Below are positions 1-9,813 of a stretch of 64,000 bases of DNA, piece by piece; position 1 is the first letter of the stretch; each line of letters starts with the position of its first letter. Position numbers and translations under genes: made by a program. A model generated the notes under the pieces. It was not told the origin of the DNA, made no database searches, and was given only the letters and a program-made list of their open reading frames with translations. Source of the DNA: QYOJ01 sp964616825 (GTDB taxonomy: Bacteria; Bacteroidota; Bacteroidia; Bacteroidales; FEN-979); NCBI GenBank assembly GCA_964616825.1, contig CAZTSX010000015.1:5319-69318 (forward strand). Reading direction: 5' to 3'.

Positions 1-1245
1 TGTGTTGACATTGATCAGAAAAAGATCGACAACCTCAAAGAGGGGATCATCCCAATCTATGAGCCTGGTCTCGAAGATATGGTTCACCGGAACATGAAGA
101 AGAATAGACTCAGTTTTACAACCGACATCAAAGAAGCTCTTGTTGATTGTGAAGTGATCTTCAGCGCCGTTGGTACACCACCCGATGAAGATGGCAGCGC
201 CGACCTGCAATATGTCATAAGTGTTGCCCGAGATGTAGGGAAACATATGGATGATTACATTCTGATCGTTACGAAAAGTACTGTACCGGTCGGAACTGCG
301 GAGAAAGTTCGTTCAGCCGTCAAAGAAGAACTGGATAAAAGGGGTGTCAAGATCGAATTTGATGTAGCTTCTAATCCTGAATTTCTGAAAGAAGGCGCAG
401 CCATTGATGATTTCCTGAAACCTGATCGCATCGTAGTAGGTTGTGATTCAACTCGCGCTGAAGATTTGATGAAGGCACTATATAAACCGTTTACCCTGAA
501 CGGACACCCGGTGATATTCATGGATATTATCTCTGCGGAGATGACCAAATACACCGCCAACTCCATGCTCGCTACCAAAATCAGTTTCATGAACGACATT
601 GCCAATTTCTGTGAGATCGTTGGAGCTGATGTCAATATGGTTCGGAAAGGGATCGGATCTGATACACGGATAGGACACAAGTTTATCTACCCCGGAGCCG
701 GATATGGAGGAAGCTGTTTTCCAAAGGATGTCAAAGCCCTGATTAAAACAGCAGATGAAGTTGGATATTCTCTGCGGGTGCTGAAAGCTGTTGAAGATGT
801 GAACAACGACCAGAAGTCGGTGATGTATAACAAAATTCACGAATACTTCAACGGTGATTTGAAAGGGAAAGTGATTGCGCTTTGGGGATTGTCTTTCAAA
901 CCTCAAACAGATGATATGCGGGAAGCTCCTTCTTTGGTGATGATCAAACTTCTCCACGAAGCCGGAGCCAGGATAAAAGCCTATGACCCCGTTGCCATGC
1001 AAGAAGCTAAACGTATCCTGGGAAATAACGTTGAATACGCTGAAGATCAATATGATGCACTTATTGATGCCGACTGCCTCCTGATGATCACAGAGTGGCC
1101 GGAATTCAAATTTCCTAATTGGAACGTGATCAAAAAACTCCTGAAAGAGCCTGTTGTTTTTGACGGTCGGAACATCTATGATGTTGAAGAGATGAAGAAG
1201 AACGGATTTGATTATTTCTGCATCGGGATCGATACTGCCAAATAA
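1..1245 (+). CDS. ugd: UDP-glucose 6-dehydrogenase, 5' end cut by window edge
   Basis: Oxidises UDP-glucose to UDP-glucuronate with two NAD+, in the cytoplasm. The frame is open from base 1, so the first in-frame ATG at 79 is not the start; the N-terminal Rossmann GxGxxG segment lies outside the window. Visible motifs are SNPEFLKEGAA, the catalytic-cysteine motif GGSCFPKDVKAL near 709-744, and SFKPQTDDMREAPS in the C-terminal UDP-binding domain. The UDP-xylose synthase that uses its product starts 6 bp after the stop, so the two are probably co-transcribed. Family identity is very secure; the missing N-terminus is inferred to be a few dozen residues. Confidence 0.95.
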   Translation, partial: CVDIDQKKIDNLKEGIIPIYEPGLEDMVHRNMKKNRLSFTTDIKEALVDCEVIFSAVGTPPDEDGSADLQYVISVARDVGKHMDDYILIVTKSTVPVGTAEKVRSAVKEELDKRGVKIEFDVASNPEFLKEGAAIDDFLKPDRIVVGCDSTRAEDLMKALYKPFTLNGHPVIFMDIISAEMTKYTANSMLATKISFMNDIANFCEIVGADVNMVRKGIGSDTRIGHKFIYPGAGYGGSCFPKDVKALIKTADEVGYSLRVLKAVEDVNNDQKSVMYNKIHEYFNGDLKGKVIALWGLSFKPQTDDMREAPSLVMIKLLHEAGARIKAYDPVAMQEAKRILGNNVEYAEDQYDALIDADCLLMITEWPEFKFPNWNVIKKLLKEPVVFDGRNIYDVEEMKKNGFDYFCIGIDTAK

Positions 1246-1251
1246 TAATAT

Positions 1252-2187
1252 ATGATCAAGAAAAAAATCCTGGTAACCGGGGGAGCGGGCTTCCTCGGTT
1301 CTCATCTTTGTGAACACCTGTTGAACGAAGGCAACGAAGTTGTTTGCCTCGACAATTATTTTACCGGTCAGAAACAGAACGTGGTTCAATTGTTGGACAA
1401 CCCTTTTTTCGAATTGATCCGGCACGATGTAACCATGCCCTATTTTATTGAAGTGGATGAGATTTATAACCTGGCCTGTCCCGCCTCTCCTATTCACTAT
1501 CAATACAATCCCATTAAAACGGTAAAAACATCAGTGATGGGAGCCATTAACATGCTTGGTCTGGCCAAACGCATCAAAGCCAAGATCTTGCAAGCATCTA
1601 CCAGTGAGGTTTACGGCGATCCGGAAGTGCATCCTCAGCCTGAGGATTACTGGGGTCATGTGAATCCGATCGGCCCACGATCCTGCTATGATGAAGGGAA
1701 ACGTGTAGCAGAAACGCTATTTGTCAACTATCACCATCAAAATAATGTTAGGATCAAAATCATCCGTATATTCAATACATATGGCCCCCGAATGCATCCT
1801 CACGACGGTCGGGTCGTTTCAAATTTTATTGTGCAAGCCCTGAATGGAGAGGATATCACCATCTACGGAGACGGATCCCAGTCACGAAGTTTCTGTTATG
1901 TAGACGATCTCCTGGATGGAATGATCCGGTTCATGAACTCACGGGAAGAGTTCATCGGGCCCGTTAACCTTGGTAATCCAGGTGAATTTACGATGCTTGA
2001 ACTGGCTGAATTGGTTCTGAAGCTTACCGGCGCCAGTTCGAAAATTATTTATATGCCATTGCCTGCTGACGATCCGACACAACGTCAGCCAAATATCTCG
2101 TTAGCAAAAAGCGAATTAGGATGGGAACCGAAGATCCCACTTGCAGAGGGTCTAAAGAAGACGATCGAATACTTTAAATCGATTTAG
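1252..2187 (+). CDS. UDP-glucuronate decarboxylase (UDP-xylose synthase), SDR family
   Basis: Extended short-chain dehydrogenase (311 aa) that converts UDP-glucuronate to UDP-xylose with tightly bound NAD+. The N-terminus has the NAD motif GGAGFLGS, followed by DNYFTGQK, which is typical of UXS rather than epimerases. The active site shows STSEVYGDP, the Tyr-Lys pair in SCYDEGKR, and the NTYGPRMHPHDGRVV segment. It lies directly behind ugd, so the pair makes UDP-xylose from UDP-glucose for surface glycans. Length is normal for the family and the ATG at 1252 directly precedes the Rossmann fold. The exact substrate is inferred from similarity and from the ugd neighbour. Confidence 0.92.
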   Translation: MIKKKILVTGGAGFLGSHLCEHLLNEGNEVVCLDNYFTGQKQNVVQLLDNPFFELIRHDVTMPYFIEVDEIYNLACPASPIHYQYNPIKTVKTSVMGAINMLGLAKRIKAKILQASTSEVYGDPEVHPQPEDYWGHVNPIGPRSCYDEGKRVAETLFVNYHHQNNVRIKIIRIFNTYGPRMHPHDGRVVSNFIVQALNGEDITIYGDGSQSRSFCYVDDLLDGMIRFMNSREEFIGPVNLGNPGEFTMLELAELVLKLTGASSKIIYMPLPADDPTQRQPNISLAKSELGWEPKIPLAEGLKKTIEYFKSI

Positions 2188-2200
2188 GAAAGCCTGAATT

Positions 2201-3079
2201 ATGAAGATCCTGATAACCGGAGCAAACGGTCAGATGGGAAGTGAATTCCGATGGCTTGAAGAGAGCTTCGAAATGTATCAGTTCCTCTTTACCGATATAG
2301 AGGAGCTGGATATCACAAATCCTGATTCTGTTAACGCTTATTTTCGGTCTGAGAAGCCCGATATCATAATAAATTGTGCAGGCTACACAGCTGTTGATAA
2401 AGCTGAAGAGGAGCCTGAAAAAGCGATGCTTCTCAATGGCATCGCACCTGAGATCCTGTCAAAAGCTGCCACAGCCAACGACACACTGTTAATCCACATT
2501 TCCACCGATTATGTTTTTAATGGCAAGGCTTACAAGCCTTACACAGAGGAAGACTCGCCGGATCCAATCTCTTTTTATGCACAAAGCAAATATGCTGGTG
2601 ATGTTGCTGTAGAGACAAATGCTAACCGCGGGATAATTATCCGGACTTCATGGCTTTATTCATCCTATGGAAACAACTTTGCAAAAACAATCCTGACATT
2701 AAGTAACGAGCGTGAAAATTTGAATATTATTTTTGATCAAATTGGAACCCCTACCTATGCACGGGATCTATGTAAAACAATACTTGACATCCTTCCTGAT
2801 ATGGAAACCTGTCAGGGAGTGGAACTTTTCCACTACTCGAATGAAGGTGTAGCCTCATGGTACGACTTTGCATCAGCCATTGTGGATCTTACACGGATAA
2901 ATTGCCAGGTCTATCCAATTGAGACAAAAGAGTATCCACTTCCAGCACCCAGACCATATTATAGTGTCATGAACAAGAGCAAAATAAAATCACAGTTTGG
3001 AATCAAGATCCCTCATTGGCGAGATAGTTTGAAGGACTGTCTGGCACTCCTGAATCATTTATCAGAAATCGAACAATGA
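2201..3079 (+). CDS. rfbD: dTDP-4-dehydrorhamnose reductase
   Basis: Last step of dTDP-L-rhamnose synthesis: NAD(P)H-dependent reduction of dTDP-4-dehydro-L-rhamnose. The protein (292 aa) opens with the Rossmann motif TGANGQMGSEF, then has INCAGYTAVDKAEEEP and HISTDYVFNGK, with the catalytic SDR Tyr-x3-Lys in YAQSKYAGD and RTSWLYSSYGNNF, all diagnostic of RmlD/RfbD. It sits 13 bp after the UDP-xylose synthase and overlaps the next gene by 4 bp (ATGA), indicating translational coupling. The other rhamnose genes (rfbA, rfbB, rfbC) are not in the window; they may lie upstream of base 1. Confidence 0.92.
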   Translation: MKILITGANGQMGSEFRWLEESFEMYQFLFTDIEELDITNPDSVNAYFRSEKPDIIINCAGYTAVDKAEEEPEKAMLLNGIAPEILSKAATANDTLLIHISTDYVFNGKAYKPYTEEDSPDPISFYAQSKYAGDVAVETNANRGIIIRTSWLYSSYGNNFAKTILTLSNERENLNIIFDQIGTPTYARDLCKTILDILPDMETCQGVELFHYSNEGVASWYDFASAIVDLTRINCQVYPIETKEYPLPAPRPYYSVMNKSKIKSQFGIKIPHWRDSLKDCLALLNHLSEIEQ

Positions 3080-4818
3080 GGGACGCAATAGATCCGACTG
3101 TTTTAGAACGAGCAAGTGCATGGCTTGAAGGAGCTTTTGACGACGACACGAAGGTGAGAGTAAAGGAGTTGATGGAGACAGATCCGGTTGCATTGACTGA
3201 TGCATTTTATCGAGACCTGGAGTTTGGAACCGGCGGATTGAGAGGAATTATGGATGTGGGAACCAACCGGATGAATAAATATACGGTAGGTATGGCCACA
3301 CAAGGACTGGCTAACTACTTGAAAATGATGTTCCCGCAAGTGGATCCTATTAGCCTGGTCCTCTCATACGACAGCCGGAACAACAGTCGCTATTTTGCCA
3401 CCGTTACAGCTGAAGTTCTTGCAGCAAACGGATTTGTGGTATACCTGTTTGATGCTCTTCGCCCCACACCTGAACTTTCATTCGCGATTCGGTATTTAGG
3501 CTGTCAGAGCGGTGTGATGCTTACTGCATCTCATAATCCCAAAGAGTACAACGGATACAAAGCATACTGGGATGATGGTGCCCAGATGATCGCTCCGCAC
3601 GATGTCAACGTGATCAATGAAGTGAAGAAGATCACATCTATTGACCAGGTAAAATGGCAAGGGAACCGGCACAGAATCCAAATTATCGGTAACGAAATCG
3701 ATGAAGCATATTTAGATGAAATTCTTCAACTAAGACTCTCCCCTGAAGCAATTGACCGACAAAAAGAGCTCAAGATCGTATTTACACCACTACATGGTAC
3801 AGGCCAGACCATGATTCCGGAGATTCTCAAAAGGTTTGGCTTCGAAAACGTATCTATCGTTACTGAACAAGCTACTGCTGATGGAAACTTCCCAACTGTC
3901 CATTCCCCAAATCCCGAAGAGCAAGATGCGCTGAATATGGCGTTGCAACTTGCAAAGAAGATTGATGCAGAACTGGTTATGGCAACAGATCCGGATGCCG
4001 ACAGAGTAGGAATCGCTGTAAAAGATCCTGCAGGGAAATTTATTTTGTTAAATGGCAACCAAACTGCAGCTCTGCTCTTTTATTACATCCTGAACAGGTG
4101 GAAAGAACTTGGAAAATTTACCGGCAAGGAATATATTGTTAAAACAATTGTAACTACCGAATTATTGCGGGATATTGCTCAATCATTTGACCTTGAATAT
4201 TTCGATGTCTTAACCGGATTTAAGTTCATCGCCGACATCATAAGAAAACATGAAGGCGAAAAGACGTTCATTGTAGGTGGTGAGGAGAGTTACGGGTACC
4301 TGATTGGTGATTTTGTCAGAGATAAAGATGCGGTTAGTGCCTGCGCTTTGATCGCTGAGATAGCAGCCTGGGTTGCAGATCAGGGAAAGACCGTGTTTGA
4401 CCTCCTCCTTGAGATCTACACATCTTTTTCATTCTACAAAGAGAGACTATTATCTGTGACAAAGAAAGGGAAAACCGGAGCAGAAGAGATTCAGCAAATG
4501 ATGGTGACTTTTCGTGAGATTCCTATGGAGTCTATCAACGGAATCAACGTTGTGGGGATTAAAGATTACCTGAAACAGGAAGCAAAAAACCTGATTACAG
4601 GAAAAATGACAAAGACTGATCTCCCTGCCTCAAATGTGCTGCAATTTATCCTGGAAGATGGAAGCATAATCAGTATTCGTCCTTCTGGAACAGAGCCCAA
4701 AATTAAATTCTATTTCAGTGTACGGGAAACGTTGAATGAGCAATCAGATTATGACCGCAAAAATCTTCAACTGGAAGAAAAAATCAACGGGATCATAAGT
4801 TCACTGGAACTTACCTAG
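3076..4818 (+). CDS. Phosphoglucomutase/phosphomannomutase family alpha-D-phosphohexomutase
   Basis: Interconverts hexose 1- and 6-phosphates, supplying sugar-1-phosphate for nucleotide-sugar synthesis. All four family loops are present in order in 580 aa: phosphoserine loop TASHNPKEYNGYK, metal-binding loop DPDADRVG, sugar-specificity loop GGEESYGYL and phosphate-binding loop RPSGTEPK. The length and the FGTGGLRGIM segment match the PgcA/PGM2-like branch, distinct from GlmM at 17977. The start overlaps rfbD by 4 bp and the stop directly abuts the next ATG, so it is embedded in the sugar operon. Substrate preference (glucose versus mannose) cannot be read from the sequence. Confidence 0.9.
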   Translation: MRDAIDPTVLERASAWLEGAFDDDTKVRVKELMETDPVALTDAFYRDLEFGTGGLRGIMDVGTNRMNKYTVGMATQGLANYLKMMFPQVDPISLVLSYDSRNNSRYFATVTAEVLAANGFVVYLFDALRPTPELSFAIRYLGCQSGVMLTASHNPKEYNGYKAYWDDGAQMIAPHDVNVINEVKKITSIDQVKWQGNRHRIQIIGNEIDEAYLDEILQLRLSPEAIDRQKELKIVFTPLHGTGQTMIPEILKRFGFENVSIVTEQATADGNFPTVHSPNPEEQDALNMALQLAKKIDAELVMATDPDADRVGIAVKDPAGKFILLNGNQTAALLFYYILNRWKELGKFTGKEYIVKTIVTTELLRDIAQSFDLEYFDVLTGFKFIADIIRKHEGEKTFIVGGEESYGYLIGDFVRDKDAVSACALIAEIAAWVADQGKTVFDLLLEIYTSFSFYKERLLSVTKKGKTGAEEIQQMMVTFREIPMESINGINVVGIKDYLKQEAKNLITGKMTKTDLPASNVLQFILEDGSIISIRPSGTEPKIKFYFSVRETLNEQSDYDRKNLQLEEKINGIISSLELT

Positions 4819-6810
4819 ATGTTCAAACAGATTTTTAATGGTGTATGTGTCCTGATTGTCCTTTTCTCCTTTTCATCGAATCTGTTATATAGTCAGAAAA
4901 AAGAGAAAAAAAGGTCATTCCCTAAAGAGATATTAAAATATGATACAATCTCTTTGTCTGCCGGGATTGTGTTTATCAGCCCGACAAATTATTTCATTAT
5001 TCCCAAAGACACCACAATCATCATCACTTCATTACGAAAATTACATGCCGATGAAATAAATCAACTTCGCACCCAATCGTTTTATGATTCCATTTACGAG
5101 AAGTTCAACAGAAACAAAATTGCCAAACTTCTCTATAACCTTGCATTTGTTCCTCCGAAAGTCAGTACTTTATCTGATACCATTCAAAATCAAAAGATTG
5201 AAGTCCCTTTTCTGCCTTACCAGGGAATGTACATCCGTGAAGTGAAGATCAAAATCCTAGATCCTTTTGGGACCAGTATCTTTGACACCTTACGACAACC
5301 ACAGACATCCGCAGGAACATTTGGAAACAGTATTCATATCACTACTCATAAAAGTGTTATCAGGAAACAGCTAATGTTTAAAAAGGGAGAGCGGGTCAAT
5401 GCCGAACAAATTGCTGATAACCTGCGAATACTGAAGGATCTCTCGTTTCTTTCCAATATCAGGTTTGCTCTAACAGAAACTTCGCCAGGGAGTGACACAA
5501 TAACAGTTACTGTGATCGCCAAGGATAACTGGTCAATTGGCGGTTCATTCACAGTGCTTGATCTCACAAAGTACCGGGGAAGCATTTATGACGCTAACTT
5601 TCTTGGAAGTGGAAACCGATTATCCGTAAACATGTCAATATATGGTGACCGGGCGCCATTTTTTCGTTTCGATAAAATATCCTATAATTTCACCAACATT
5701 CGGGGTTCGTTTATCCATGGATATGTTTATGCCAGCCAGGATGACATTGGCAATAAGAAACTTTTCCTTAGTATGTCAAGACCTTTTTACAGCTATTCCA
5801 CAAGGATTGCAGGGGGTTTTAGCTTTACCCTTGCCAAAACTGTTTCAGAGCTGACTGACGGCCGGACTCAGAGCGGAGAATACCACCAGGAGTCAGGTTG
5901 GCTTGGTCACTCCTCACCTATCCAAAAATCTGATCCTGCTACACGATTCATTATCTCTCAGGGCTTTTTATATCGGGATTTCTTTTCCCATCCGGTGATA
6001 ACAATTGACTCAAATGCAGGCTTCTACAATAGAACGGATATTCTCACAAGTATCGCTGTTTCAAAGAATAAATATTACAATACTGATTACGTGCTGCAGT
6101 TTGGGAAAACTGAATCATTTCCATATGGTTTCCTGGTACAACTTACTTTTGGCCCCACTATTACTAATTTCTATACACGATGCTACATGAACATCGGTGC
6201 AGCTGCAGGAAACTTCATTGATAAATTTGGCTATCTCTCTGGAGAGCTAGGCCTGGGCGGGTTTCTCAACCGTGAGGCCGTTGAAGACGGTCTGCTAAAA
6301 GTGAGCGCTCAATATATGAGCTATCTCTATTTCTCGTCCTCAAAACGATTTAAGTTCCGGTCTTTTATTGGCACTGAATTTATCTATGCATTCAACGAAC
6401 GGACAAATAACAAAGCCTATTTTGACCTTGCTGAGGAATTTCAGATCAAGAAAGTAAACATCGATTCCCTCTATCTGGGTTGCAAAGCCCTCAGCGTTTC
6501 TTTTTCAACAGTAGCCTATCCTCCATGGTATTTCTATGGATTCCGGTTTGCCATGCAGGGAACAATCCAGGTCGGACTGGCAGCCAATAGATATAAAGCA
6601 CTCTCTCAATCTCATCTTATTACCGGGATAGGGATTTCAATGATGGTTAAAAATGACAACCTGATCTTTCCCACATTGAAGATAAGCTGTTTTGTCTATC
6701 CAACAGCGCCAGGTGTACCGATTATCCAGTTTGACATGAATGAGGTCAGTAAAACATTGAGGCAAAACTTTGCTCCCAAAGCGCCCCAGATTCAGACAAT
6801 ACAAAACTAA
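4819..6810 (+). CDS. Outer-membrane beta-barrel protein with POTRA-like region (BamA/TamA-like)
   Basis: 663 aa with an N-terminal signal peptide (hydrophobic core ending ...SSNLLYSQ). Residues of roughly 120-240 resemble a POTRA-type domain (a segment with KKGERVNAEQIADNLRILKDL and a following beta-rich stretch), and the remainder is a long run of alternating aromatic/polar strands typical of a 16-strand surface-antigen barrel. The ATG follows the preceding stop with no gap, so it belongs to the polysaccharide operon and may serve envelope assembly or export. I recognise the general Omp85-like architecture but not a specific family; function beyond outer-membrane location is inference. Confidence 0.65.
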   Translation: MFKQIFNGVCVLIVLFSFSSNLLYSQKKEKKRSFPKEILKYDTISLSAGIVFISPTNYFIIPKDTTIIITSLRKLHADEINQLRTQSFYDSIYEKFNRNKIAKLLYNLAFVPPKVSTLSDTIQNQKIEVPFLPYQGMYIREVKIKILDPFGTSIFDTLRQPQTSAGTFGNSIHITTHKSVIRKQLMFKKGERVNAEQIADNLRILKDLSFLSNIRFALTETSPGSDTITVTVIAKDNWSIGGSFTVLDLTKYRGSIYDANFLGSGNRLSVNMSIYGDRAPFFRFDKISYNFTNIRGSFIHGYVYASQDDIGNKKLFLSMSRPFYSYSTRIAGGFSFTLAKTVSELTDGRTQSGEYHQESGWLGHSSPIQKSDPATRFIISQGFLYRDFFSHPVITIDSNAGFYNRTDILTSIAVSKNKYYNTDYVLQFGKTESFPYGFLVQLTFGPTITNFYTRCYMNIGAAAGNFIDKFGYLSGELGLGGFLNREAVEDGLLKVSAQYMSYLYFSSSKRFKFRSFIGTEFIYAFNERTNNKAYFDLAEEFQIKKVNIDSLYLGCKALSVSFSTVAYPPWYFYGFRFAMQGTIQVGLAANRYKALSQSHLITGIGISMMVKNDNLIFPTLKISCFVYPTAPGVPIIQFDMNEVSKTLRQNFAPKAPQIQTIQN

Positions 6811-6815
6811 ACCTG

Positions 6816-6823
6816 TATCTTTG
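6816..6823 (+). promoter_or_regulatory. TAnnTTTG promoter element
   Basis: TATCTTTG, an exact match to the Bacteroidota -7 consensus, ends 17 nt before the ATG at 6841. No clear -33 TTG lies at the usual distance. Confidence 0.55.
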
Positions 6824-6840
6824 TTAAGAAATTTTCAGCA

Positions 6841-7404
6841 ATGAAGCAAAAACCAGAAGCCGGTTCAGATGTTCTGCAATCAAAGCAGGTCCTTGAGATG
6901 CTCACGGTTGCTAACGATTTTACAAGCTTTATCGAAAAAGCCGAGGAGTATTCCAGGGATCAGATCATTACCTATCTGCAAAGGATATTCGCGGTCATCT
7001 ATCTGAAAGCTTCTCTCCTACCTGATGTCAAAGTCAAAGATGAAGATGCCATCGAACATTATGTTACAGAGGAAAACTGGGAAAATGTTTTCAATACAAT
7101 CCATGCAAAACTGGGCCAGGAGGATCTCTATTATTATATTGACTTGCATGAACGGACTCAACAAGATGCTATCCGGGCCAGTATCTCGGAAAACATTGCA
7201 GACATATATCAGGATTTGAAAGATTTCATCCTACTGTTCCAGAAACCGATTCAAACGTTTCAGGAAAATGCAGTCAAGGAGTGCAAACACCTCTTCCAAA
7301 CGAGGTATGGTTACCGTCTGGTAAATTGTCATACCGCAATTCATTATCTGATCTATCAGGAGGGACACTCGAATGATATTTCTAATTATCAGAAAATTCT
7401 ATAA
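6841..7404 (+). CDS. DUF5063 domain protein
   Basis: 187 aa, all-helical in appearance, no signal peptide or membrane segment. The opening (VLEMLTVANDFTSFIEKAEEYS), the central TEENWENVFNTIHAKLG and the DLYYYIDLHERTQQDA segments fit the DUF5063 family, which is of unknown function and common in Bacteroidota. It has its own TAnnTTTG promoter and is followed after 38 bp by an HPt protein with a near-consensus promoter of its own, so the two may be transcribed separately. No function is assigned. Confidence 0.75.
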   Translation: MKQKPEAGSDVLQSKQVLEMLTVANDFTSFIEKAEEYSRDQIITYLQRIFAVIYLKASLLPDVKVKDEDAIEHYVTEENWENVFNTIHAKLGQEDLYYYIDLHERTQQDAIRASISENIADIYQDLKDFILLFQKPIQTFQENAVKECKHLFQTRYGYRLVNCHTAIHYLIYQEGHSNDISNYQKIL

Positions 7405-7410
7405 AAATCT

Positions 7411-7418
7411 TATCTTTA
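7411..7418 (+). promoter_or_regulatory. Near-consensus TAnnTTTG promoter
   Basis: TATCTTTA (one mismatch to TAnnTTTG) ends 24 nt before the ATG of the HPt gene at 7443. Confidence 0.35.
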
Positions 7419-7442
7419 CAGAACTTTTTAAAACCTCAACCT

Positions 7443-7787
7443 ATGATCGATCAAGAAAAATTTAAAGAGAACTTCGTATATCTTGATAAAGAAGTAGTTG
7501 TGGAGATTATTGATATTTTCTTAAATGAATTCGATGAACGATTCTCAAATCTTCTGGAAAATATCAATAATCAGGATTTTGATGGATTGAGGTTTAATGC
7601 ACATAGTTTGAAAGGAGTGATTGCCAATTTCATGGACCCGGTAACCATCGAACTTTCCACTACGTTGGATGAAAAAGCAAAAAATGCAGATAACACAGGT
7701 CTGGAGGAACTTTACACCGAGCTAAAAAAAGGATCGGAGTCCCTGGCAGAAGAGTTACGGGAAATTAGAACTGAGTTTACCTCCTGA
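7443..7787 (+). CDS. HPt (histidine phosphotransfer) domain protein
   Basis: 114-aa stand-alone HPt domain, a phosphoryl shuttle between a hybrid histidine kinase and a response regulator. The phospho-accepting histidine is His54 in NAHSLKGVIANF, the standard HxLKG signature, within a predicted four-helix bundle. The hybrid kinase at 48010 has a receiver domain but no HPt, so partnership with it or another hybrid kinase is possible but not shown. The 3' end overlaps the converging TPR lipoprotein gene by 11 bp. Confidence 0.85.
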   Translation: MIDQEKFKENFVYLDKEVVVEIIDIFLNEFDERFSNLLENINNQDFDGLRFNAHSLKGVIANFMDPVTIELSTTLDEKAKNADNTGLEELYTELKKGSESLAEELREIRTEFTS

Positions 7788-8802
7788 CGCCTGCTCTATC
7801 CAGGCGATTCATTCCTTCAATCGCTTTCTGATTGTTTATATTAAGTGTCAACGTAGTCTTGTAATCACTGCGGGCCTGATCCAGTTGACCATTCAATTCA
7901 TAAGCGTACCCCCTGTTAAAAATCGCATCTATATAAGCCGAATCAATCCGGATAGCCTCAGTAAATGCTTCAACAGCCATGGGGAAGTCCTGTATGTATA
8001 CCAGATAAATATACCCCTTGTTGTAGGGTGCATTCGGGAAAGAAGGTTCAGCAGCGATCAATCTGTCATATGTCAACAACGCTTTTTCAAACTGTTCCGT
8101 GTTCTGGTAATACATTCCCAGCATATAAAGTGCTTCCCGGCTTTTCGGACGGATCCTCAACGCGTTGGTGAAGTAGCCCTCAGCGAGGGGATCATTTCTT
8201 ATGGCAAAAAGGTCGCCAAGCTGCATATATGCATCATAGTATAGTTGATCCTGATCCACTGCTTTCATCAGATCTCCAACTGCAATGGCTGTATCCCCCT
8301 TTTCCAGGTATCCAAGAGCACGAATGAAATAAGCCTTCGGATTATATTCATCCGATCTGATGAGTTCATTAGTGATTCGAAAAGCAGCAGTGTAATCCCG
8401 AAGGATAAGATGCAGTTTCGCCAGTCTCAAACGTGCATCCTGGTTTTCCGGATCAAGAACTGCTGCCCTGTTCAGAGCCGTCATGCAATTCGCTGAATTC
8501 CCCATCACCAGCAGGATATCCGATAGTGTGATGTAATATAATGGTTGTTGGTCATCCAGTGAGATCGCCTTGTTGATATCTTTCAGTGCGAGATCAATGT
8601 TTCGAGCACTCAAATAATACGTTGCCCGTTGTTCATAGAGATCAGGATTGGATTCATCTTCCTCAATCTCCAGGTTTAACTGGTTTAGACTAATCGTTGA
8701 AGAATCAGCATTTGAGAGCGTATCTGCCGAATCACTTCCAGGTCTGCAACCGGTAAAGATGATCATCGTGCAAATAACCAAAAGAACCAGGATCCGCCAC
8801 AT
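7777..8802 (-). CDS. TPR-repeat lipoprotein
   Basis: 341 aa. The N-terminus is a lipoprotein signal with lipobox FTGC and lipidated Cys19, so it is anchored in the envelope. After a short linker, the rest is about eight tetratricopeptide repeats (for example PNAPYNKGYIYLVYIQDFPM and DAIFNRGYAYELNGQLDQA), a protein-interaction scaffold. It starts one base after the recA stop on the same strand, so it is likely read through from recA. No specific partner is evident. Confidence 0.85.
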   Translation of the reverse strand: MWRILVLLVICTMIIFTGCRPGSDSADTLSNADSSTISLNQLNLEIEEDESNPDLYEQRATYYLSARNIDLALKDINKAISLDDQQPLYYITLSDILLVMGNSANCMTALNRAAVLDPENQDARLRLAKLHLILRDYTAAFRITNELIRSDEYNPKAYFIRALGYLEKGDTAIAVGDLMKAVDQDQLYYDAYMQLGDLFAIRNDPLAEGYFTNALRIRPKSREALYMLGMYYQNTEQFEKALLTYDRLIAAEPSFPNAPYNKGYIYLVYIQDFPMAVEAFTEAIRIDSAYIDAIFNRGYAYELNGQLDQARSDYKTTLTLNINNQKAIEGMNRLDRAGVRR

Positions 8803-9813
8803 CTAGGATTGCTCTTTTAAAACCTCCATTATTTTCCCTTCCAGCTCATCTGCGAGTTCAGGATTGTCGATCAGGATCTTTTTCACTGAATCTCTACCTT
8901 GCCCCAATTTCGTGTCACCGTAACTGAACCAGGATCCACTCTTTTTCACAATATTAAGATCGGTCGCCAGATCCAGAATCTCAAAAATACGGGAGATCCC
9001 TTCTCCGAAAATAATGTCGAACTCAGCCCTGCGGAACGGAGGTGCAACTTTGTTTTTGACAACTTTCACTTTCACCCGGTTTCCAATAGCTTCGTCGCCC
9101 TCTTTGATCTGCGACATTCTGCGGATATCGAGGCGCACAGATGAGTAAAACTTCAACGCATTTCCACCCGTAGTAGTCTCCGGATTTCCAAACATGATCC
9201 CAATCTTCTCTCTAAGCTGGTTGATGAAGATACAGCATGTAGCCGTTTTGGAGATCGTGGAAGTGAGTTTCCTGAGAGCCTGGGACATCAGGCGTGCCTG
9301 CAATCCCATTTTGGAATCGCCCATCTCCCCTTCAATTTCACTCCGGGGAGTAAGCGCTGCAACCGAGTCGATCACGATGATATCAATGGCTCCCGATCGT
9401 ATCAGATTCTCAGTAATCTCCAGCGCCTGCTCTCCGTTATCCGGCTGCGATACCAACAGGTTCTCCACATCAACACCAAGTTTTTGAGCGTAGAATCGGT
9501 CAAAAGCATGTTCAGCATCTACAAATGCTGCGATCCCTCCAGCTTTTTGAGCTTCAGCGAGTGCATGAAGTGCAAGAGTTGTTTTTCCGGACGACTCAGG
9601 ACCGTAAATCTCAATTACTCGTCCCCGGGGAAGTCCGCCAATACCCAATGCCGCATCCAATCCGATAGAACCTGTTTTGATCACATCTACATTTTCTACC
9701 GGAGAGTCGCCCAGCTTCATAACTGTTCCCCGCCCGTATGTTTTCTCCAGTTTGTCAAGAGTCAGTTGAAGGGCTTTCAGCTTTTCTTTGTTTACATCTT
9801 CTTCCTTTGTCAT
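8803..9813 (-). CDS. recA: Recombinase RecA
   Basis: ATP-dependent strand-exchange protein for homologous recombination and DNA repair. 336 aa, the usual size. Walker A is GPESSGKTT at residues 71-79; other hallmarks are VDAEHAFD, the Walker B region IIVIDSVAALTP, loop L1 EGEMGDSKMGLQAR, INQLREKIG and loop L2 GNPETTTGGNALKFY. A strong Shine-Dalgarno (AAAGGAGG) lies 5 nt before the ATG, unusual for this phylum, where most genes here lack one. No LexA-type box was recognised upstream. The TPR lipoprotein follows immediately. Confidence 0.98.
   Translation of the reverse strand: MTKEEDVNKEKLKALQLTLDKLEKTYGRGTVMKLGDSPVENVDVIKTGSIGLDAALGIGGLPRGRVIEIYGPESSGKTTLALHALAEAQKAGGIAAFVDAEHAFDRFYAQKLGVDVENLLVSQPDNGEQALEITENLIRSGAIDIIVIDSVAALTPRSEIEGEMGDSKMGLQARLMSQALRKLTSTISKTATCCIFINQLREKIGIMFGNPETTTGGNALKFYSSVRLDIRRMSQIKEGDEAIGNRVKVKVVKNKVAPPFRRAEFDIIFGEGISRIFEILDLATDLNIVKKSGSWFSYGDTKLGQGRDSVKKILIDNPELADELEGKIMEVLKEQS

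Noticed and set aside
478..1503. Long open frame on the minus strand across ugd
   Set aside because: It lies opposite a highly conserved gene, matches no family, and has no start signals; a shadow of codon bias.
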